From Azoarcus sp. (GTDB lineage Bacteria > Pseudomonadota > Gammaproteobacteria > Burkholderiales > Rhodocyclaceae), in contig JAIRLA010000175.1 of the NCBI GenBank assembly GCA_031259795.1, forward strand, positions 1 to 11,196: a stretch of 11,196 nt of DNA, given 5' to 3'. Below, piece by piece: positions 7,792-11,196 of this stretch; the first letter of the stretch is position 1, and the number at the start of each line of letters is the position of its first letter. The notes under the pieces are model-generated. The model worked only from the letters and a program-made list of their open reading frames with translations, searched no databases and was not told where the DNA came from. The position numbers and the translations under genes are program-made.

Positions 7792-9723
7792 TCACATGCC
7801 TTCCGATCCGTGCTCCGTGATCCCTGATTCCTGATCCCTGATGGCGTCGAAGCCAAGGTCGGCGAGGATTTCCTGTTGTTCGGGGCGGTCGATGCCTTCG
7901 GCGATGACGGTGAGGCCGAGGGCGTGGGCGAGCATGGCGAGGCTGCGCACGAAGCTCTGGTTGCCTTCGTTGTCGTCGATGTCGCGCAGCAGGGAGGCGT
8001 CGATCTTGATGTAGTCGAGTCCGAGGTCGTGCAGATCGCCCAAGGCGGAAAAACGCGGGCCGGCGTGCTTGATGCCGAGTTTGCTGGCAAGCGGTTTGAT
8101 CGCCAGGCAGAAGGCGTGGAAAGCGCCGGGGTCGCGGGCGATGCCGTCTTCGGGGACTTCCAGCCACAAGCGCCGCGCCAGTCTGGGAGAGGCGCGCAGC
8201 AGGGCGATGAGTTCGGTGACGAAGTGTCCGTCCTGGAATGCCAGCGCCGAGATGGTGACCGCTACCGGTTTTTCTCCGGCGTGGATGCGTTCGAGCGCGG
8301 CGCGGATCACGGCGAGACCCAGCCGCCCGGTCAGGCCGAAGCGGGCGGCCCAGGGCAGGAAGTCGCCGCTCTTGATCGTGACGTCCGCCGCGAGCAGGTC
8401 GACGGGCGCTTCGTTGTGGAGGAGCCTGTTCTTGCCCTGGAGGGCGCGCACCGGGTTGGCGCCGAGCTGGAATCCGTTTTCGTCCAGCGCCGCGGCCAGT
8501 ATGCCGCGCCATTGTTCTTGCGTGCGCGGCGCGGCGGCCTCGCCCAGGGCGTCGATCCTGAGGGCGCGGCCGCCTTCCAGTTCGGCTTCGGCCAGCGCGG
8601 TGTCGAGCCGGGCGAGGATGTTGGCCACGGTGTCGTCCTGTCCATAGGGGACGGCGGCCACGGGCAGGGCGAGGGGAGCGGCGTCCGCGTGGCGGTCGGC
8701 GACTTCGTGGAGGCGCGCGGCGGTTGCCCTGGCCCATGGCTCGATGTCGGCGGCGGGGGGGGCGAGCAGGGCGAAATCGCTGCCGTTGAGACGGCCCGCG
8801 ACGGCGTCCGGATCGCCTTCGAGCGTCCGGGCCAGCGCGCGCAATAGTTGGTCGGCGCCGGCCCGGCCAAGATCGCGGTTGACTTCGTTGAGCCTGCATA
8901 TGCGCAGGATGAGCAGCGCGCCGTGCGCGGGCGCGTCCGGGTCGGCCAGCCGGGCGGCGAGGGCGTTGAGGAACTGGCGCCGTTCGAGCAGGCCGGTGAG
9001 CGCGTCTTCCTGCACCTGGCGGCGCAGGTGTTCGAGGCGTTGCGCTTCGTCGGCGAGCATCTGCCGCACTCGTTCGGAGAGCGCGTTCATTGCCCGCACG
9101 ACGACTTTCAATTCGGCGGCGCCGGGTTCGGGTGTCACGATGAAGCGCCGTTCGCCGATGGCCTGGGCATGGTTGACGAGGGCGCGCAACGGCGCGGTGA
9201 CGCGGGAGAGCAACAGGCTGCCGATGCAGCCGGCGACGGCCACGGTGACGAGGAACCACAACAGCAATTGGCGGATGCTGTGCCACAGCGCGGCGTAGAC
9301 GTAGCCAGTGTGGCTCTCCAGCGTGATGGCGCCGAACTGCCGCCATTTGTCCGTCACGTGCGCCACGCCGGGCTGTTCCTTGATCGCGGTCAGGCGCACG
9401 AACCATTCCGGCACTTCGTCGATGCGCGGGTCGGAACGAAGATCGACGATGACCGCGCCATCCGGGGCGGTGAGCCGGATGGCGCGGTAGTGGCCGAGGT
9501 CGAACTGGGCGGTGATCTGCAATTCGAGCTTGGCGGGATCGGGATCGTTGAGCAATTGCGAGGTCAGCGCCGTTGCCATGACGGAGGCGTTGTCCTGGTT
9601 CTTTATGTTGAGTTGCTGTTCGAGGTATTGGCGCGCGGTGAGGGTGCTGACCGCCAGACTGCCGCCGAGGGCCATGAGGGTGATGGTGACAATGGCGATC
9701 CAAAGCTGCTTTATCAGGGACAT
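7792..9723 (-). CDS. lapD: LapD-type c-di-GMP receptor with degenerate GGDEF and EAL domains
   Basis: This is a 643-residue inner-membrane receptor. At high c-di-GMP, LapD family proteins bind the nucleotide through an inactive EAL domain and hold the protease LapG at the periplasmic face. Visible parts are TM1 (about 7-27), a periplasmic LapD/MoxY-type domain (28-150) with Trp127 in D-K-W-R-Q-F-G, TM2 (about 152-173), HAMP and signalling helix (174-238), GGDEF from D-A-L-T-G-L (240), and EAL (about 405-627). The GGDEF signature is N-G-S-D-F (313-317), so cyclase activity is unlikely. The EAL motif is E-A-P-V-D (438-442), so phosphodiesterase activity is also unlikely. Trp127 is close to the Trp125 that contacts LapG in Pseudomonas fluorescens. 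After L-G-F-D-A-I (623-628) the expected final Q-G-Y/W-x-x-G-x-P segment is missing; 15 unrelated residues, coded partly by a 7-bp repeat, end the protein. ATG 9723 precedes TM1 directly. Confidence 0.9.
   Translation of the reverse strand: MSLIKQLWIAIVTITLMALGGSLAVSTLTARQYLEQQLNIKNQDNASVMATALTSQLLNDPDPAKLELQITAQFDLGHYRAIRLTAPDGAVIVDLRSDPRIDEVPEWFVRLTAIKEQPGVAHVTDKWRQFGAITLESHTGYVYAALWHSIRQLLLWFLVTVAVAGCIGSLLLSRVTAPLRALVNHAQAIGERRFIVTPEPGAAELKVVVRAMNALSERVRQMLADEAQRLEHLRRQVQEDALTGLLERRQFLNALAARLADPDAPAHGALLILRICRLNEVNRDLGRAGADQLLRALARTLEGDPDAVAGRLNGSDFALLAPPAADIEPWARATAARLHEVADRHADAAPLALPVAAVPYGQDDTVANILARLDTALAEAELEGGRALRIDALGEAAAPRTQEQWRGILAAALDENGFQLGANPVRALQGKNRLLHNEAPVDLLAADVTIKSGDFLPWAARFGLTGRLGLAVIRAALERIHAGEKPVAVTISALAFQDGHFVTELIALLRASPRLARRLWLEVPEDGIARDPGAFHAFCLAIKPLASKLGIKHAGPRFSALGDLHDLGLDYIKIDASLLRDIDDNEGNQSFVRSLAMLAHALGLTVIAEGIDRPEQQEILADLGFDAIRDQESGITEHGSEGM
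7818..7842 (+). repeat. 7-bp tandem repeat (TGATYCC) at the 3' end of lapD
   Basis: TGATCCC, TGATTCC, TGATCCC and a partial TGAT follow one another. The tract lies inside the lapD reading frame and encodes part of its abnormal C-terminal tail. On the coding strand it reads as repeats of the GGGATCA type. Confidence 0.8.
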
Positions 9724-9824
9724 GAACGACGTTCCATGATGGCGCCTGCATGGCGGGACGGTGACGGGGTTTGCTGGCGCGAATCGGGGAGATCGACCGG
9801 GGAGGCAAGGGATAAGGGGTTCAT
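9714..9824 (-). CDS. Small bridging ORF between lapG and lapD (36 codons)
   Basis: An ATG at 9824 overlaps the lapG stop as ATGA. The frame stays open for 36 codons and ends 10 bp inside lapD in another frame. The peptide is rich in Ser, Pro and Arg, with no hydrophobic segment or recognisable domain. Its Shine-Dalgarno is poor (GAAGGG lies too far upstream). It may be chance, or it may serve only to carry ribosomes from lapG to lapD. Confidence 0.2.
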   Translation of the reverse strand: MNPLSLASPVDLPDSRQQTPSPSRHAGAIMERRSCP

Positions 9825-10546
9825 GACAAGTCCAGCCCTTCGCCGCGCATCCTCGCGAGCACGCCGCGCCAGCGCGACAGCCGCGCCGTCGCGTCGGCGG
9901 AGGGTTGCGTGGCTTCCCGCGCCCGGGGGCCTTCGTGGTTGAAGCTGAAGATCGGGAAAAGATCGGGGCGGCGTCCGGCGGGCAGGATTTCGCCGACCAG
10001 GTTATCCAGTATCAGCGGCTCCGCGGCGGGCGTTTCATAATAACCCAGCACCATGTGATGCGCCTGGCCCGGGTTCCCGTTGCCCGCGCCGATCCGAGCG
10101 CGGACATAGACCAAGCGCAGTTTTTCGGCGGGGATGCCCTGCGCGCGCAGGGTGACGTATTTCGTGATGGCGAAATCCTCGCAGTCGCCAGCCTGCTTGC
10201 CGAACAGCTCCAGCGGCGTCGCCCAGTGATCCGCCTCCTGCCAGACCGCGAGATCGCTTTCGAAGCGTATGCGCCCGTTGATGAAATCATTGGTCCGTTG
10301 CAACTTTATATGATCGGGCTGCGCCCGGGTTTCCTCGATCATCGCGCGCCACGCCCTGACCGTGGCGGCGGCGGTTTCGCCATACTGCTTGCTGGCCAGC
10401 CTCGCCATGGGATCGGGGACATGCGCGTTCGCCGGCCCCGCCGCGCACAGGCAGGAAATGACAACGAGGCAGGACAGCCACGCCGCCCGGAGGGTGAGTG
10501 AACAAGGCAACGAACGGGCGGATGGACGATGCGCCTGGATAGCCAC
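9821..10546 (-). CDS. lapG: LapG-type periplasmic cysteine protease (transglutaminase-like)
   Basis: This 241-residue protease is of the bacterial transglutaminase-like cysteine protease family. LapG cuts the N-terminal region of large RTX adhesins (LapA type), releasing them and dispersing biofilm when LapD no longer sequesters it. A Sec signal spans 1-41 (A-N-A before His42). The catalytic triad is visible as Cys122 in G-D-C-E-D-F-A, His164 in A-H-H-M-V-L and Asp181 in L-I-L-D-N-L. The His-Asp spacing of 17 equals that in Pseudomonas fluorescens LapG (172/189), as I recall those positions. Asp121 and Glu123 sit where the family binds calcium. The GTG at 10546 was chosen because AGGAGAGG lies 8 bp upstream and a signal peptide follows; the frame is open further up to a GTG at 10648. 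The cognate adhesin and type I secretion genes are not in the window. Confidence 0.93.
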   Translation of the reverse strand: MAIQAHRPSARSLPCSLTLRAAWLSCLVVISCLCAAGPANAHVPDPMARLASKQYGETAAATVRAWRAMIEETRAQPDHIKLQRTNDFINGRIRFESDLAVWQEADHWATPLELFGKQAGDCEDFAITKYVTLRAQGIPAEKLRLVYVRARIGAGNGNPGQAHHMVLGYYETPAAEPLILDNLVGEILPAGRRPDLFPIFSFNHEGPRAREATQPSADATARLSRWRGVLARMRGEGLDLS

Positions 10547-10554
10547 CGAAAAGT

Positions 10555-10562
10555 CCTCTCCT
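10555..10562 (-). promoter_or_regulatory. Ribosome binding site of lapG
   Basis: AGGAGAGG on the minus strand is separated by 8 bp from the GTG at 10546-10544. It is the strongest Shine-Dalgarno near any candidate start of this gene and fixes the start, removing 34 upstream residues that look like leader sequence. Confidence 0.7.
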
Positions 10563-10623
10563 GAGAGCGGCCAACGTGCGAGTATTCTGTCTGCCGGAAC
10601 CGGAAATGTAGAGCAGGTACGAG

Positions 10624-10652
10624 GTATATCATGATTGGCGCAAAACACTCAA
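10624..10652 (-). promoter_or_regulatory. Candidate lapG-lapD promoter
   Basis: On the minus strand TTGAGT (10652-10647) and ATATAC (10629-10624) are 17 bp apart and about 80 bp upstream of the lapG start. The rest of 10547-10787 shows no gene. The match is moderate. Confidence 0.35.
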
Positions 10653-10749
10653 GCCGTGGCAAAGCCGGGCCCCCCGCCGCGGCGGCTTCGGGAGGAACAG
10701 GGCGGCTCGCGGCCCATGCGAATTGCCACGGCGCGGCCCGTCCCCGGCA

Positions 10750-10778
10750 TTGCCTGGAAAGGCGCGCTCGGGTATAGT
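10750..10778 (+). promoter_or_regulatory. Promoter of tRNA-Thr
   Basis: TTGCCT (10750-10755) and TATAGT (10773-10778) have an ideal 17-bp spacer, and the tRNA begins 10 bp after the -10 box. The stretch between is GC-rich (GCGCC), like the discriminators of stringently controlled stable-RNA promoters. Confidence 0.75.
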
Positions 10779-10787
10779 CTGCGCCTC

Positions 10788-10863
<76 letters not shown>

Positions 10864-10889
10864 AAACGCGATCCAAAGCAGTCCGATAG

Positions 10890-10932
10890 AATCCGGAAAC
10901 TCCAGTAACAGCAAGGGTTTCCGGATTTTTTT
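10890..10932 (+). terminator. Rho-independent terminator after tRNA-Thr
   Basis: Perfect 11-bp arms AATCCGGAAAC (10890-10900) and GTTTCCGGATT (10917-10927) close a 16-nt loop and run into TTTTTTT (10926-10932). It lies 27 bp past the CCA end and would end the tRNA transcript before the integrase promoter. It may belong to the island side of the junction. Confidence 0.8.
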
Positions 10933-10959
10933 CGTCCGATGTTCTATGACACGAAACGA

Positions 10960-10988
10960 TTGAATCGGGCGTTTTGAGGGGGTATACT
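10960..10988 (+). promoter_or_regulatory. Promoter of the integrase gene
   Basis: TTGAAT (10960-10965) and TATACT (10983-10988) are 17 bp apart and close to consensus. Transcription would start near 10995, giving a leader of about 47 nt. The -10 box overlaps the first GGGGGTATAC box, so a protein bound to the boxes would block this promoter. Confidence 0.65.
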
Positions 10989-11041
10989 TGGGGGTATTCC
11001 CAGTTTATGCCAAATGGTATACCCCCAAAGGAGATACCCCC
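10978..11041. promoter_or_regulatory. Nested inverted repeat of four GGGGGTAT boxes (candidate integrase arm sites/operator)
   Basis: Box 1 is GGGGGTATAC (10978-10987), box 2 GGGGGTATTC (10990-10999), box 3 GTATACCCCC (11017-11026, inverted) and box 4 AGATACCCCC (11032-11041, inverted). Boxes 2 and 3 form a 10-bp stem TTGGGGGTAT/ATACCCCCAA with a 15-nt centre plus flanking pairs; boxes 1 and 4 add an outer 8-bp pair. The array covers the -10 box, the probable transcript start, the Shine-Dalgarno and the base before ATG. Direct and inverted short boxes next to a tyrosine integrase gene suggest arm-type binding sites. Confidence 0.7.
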
Positions 11042-11196
11042 ATGCCCGCCTTGACCGATACCGCGATCCGTACCGCCCGGCCTACCGACAAACCCCGCAA
11101 GCTGAGTGACACAGGCGGGCTTTATCTCCTCATCGCGCCCACGGGCGGCAAGCTCTGGCGAATGAAGTACCGCTTCAACGGGAAAGAAAAGACGCT
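11042..11196 (+). CDS. int: Tyrosine recombinase (island integrase), N-terminal part
   Basis: Only the first 51 codons are inside the window; the frame is open at the edge. The sequence matches the N-terminal arm-DNA-binding domain (DUF4102 type) of P4-like integrases, with L-T-D-T-A-I-R near residue 4, K-L-S-D-T-G-G-L-Y-L-L and L-W-R-M-K-Y-R-F-N-G-K. The catalytic domain is not visible, so activity cannot be judged. GGAG (11030-11033) lies 8 bp before ATG 11042. The gene stands 178 bp downstream of tRNA-Thr, pointing away from it, behind its own promoter and a symmetric box array. It marks the probable left end of a genomic island or integrative element. Confidence 0.9.
   Translation, partial: MPALTDTAIRTARPTDKPRKLSDTGGLYLLIAPTGGKLWRMKYRFNGKEKT

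Noticed and set aside
7445..9808. 787-codon open frame overlapping lapD and the intergenic repeat
   Set aside because: It starts at TTG, is Arg/Pro-rich, and crosses the end of lapD into repeat DNA. The LapD frame has all the family motifs.

Overview
The window is GC-rich proteobacterial chromosome, most likely beta- or gammaproteobacterial. The evidence is a tRNA with an encoded CCA end, a yfaA-yfaT-yfaS alpha-2-macroglobulin cluster and a lapG-lapD pair, all typical of those classes. I cannot name the species. The genes lie in three blocks. A genomic island appears to begin at the right edge.

Left block (1-7790). A minus-strand operon runs yfaA (7487-5838, DUF2138 membrane-anchored protein) to yfaT (5815-5126, DUF1175, Tat signal and an NlpC/P60-like Cys/His pair) to yfaS (5129-453, a 1558-residue periplasmic alpha-2-macroglobulin). 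yfaT and yfaS overlap by ATGA. The order matches the enterobacterial yfaA-T-S-Q-P cluster, but the window shows no yfaQ or yfaP: past the yfaS stop there is only repetitive DNA to the edge. YfaS carries a complete CVEQ thioester motif, which is unexpected for this family. The operon is bracketed by copies of one mosaic intergenic repeat in opposite orientation: a partly tandem pair at 1-417 and one inverted copy at 7565-7779. A hairpin in the tandem pair shows a compensatory double change.

Middle block (7792-10546). Also on the minus strand are lapG (10546-9821, a periplasmic transglutaminase-like cysteine protease with Cys122-His164-Asp181) and lapD (9723-7792, an inner-membrane receptor with degenerate GGDEF and EAL domains). 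In the characterised system LapD binds c-di-GMP and sequesters LapG, which controls retention of a large adhesin. No adhesin gene is in the window. The last EAL motif of LapD is missing, replaced by a tail encoded partly by a 7-bp tandem repeat. A 36-codon ORF bridges lapG and lapD with overlaps at both ends.

Right block (10750-11196). A tRNA-Thr(CGT) gene with its own promoter is followed by a terminator-like hairpin. Next is a striking nested inverted repeat of four GGGGGTAT-type boxes that overlaps a good promoter and the ribosome binding site of a tyrosine integrase, whose first 51 codons are visible. This looks like a tRNA-targeted island end with an autoregulated integrase.

Most other long open frames are high-GC shadows. 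No complete new system can be demonstrated. The most interesting points are the thioester-bearing YfaS, the altered LapD C-terminus, the repeat-flanked operon and the integrase control region.
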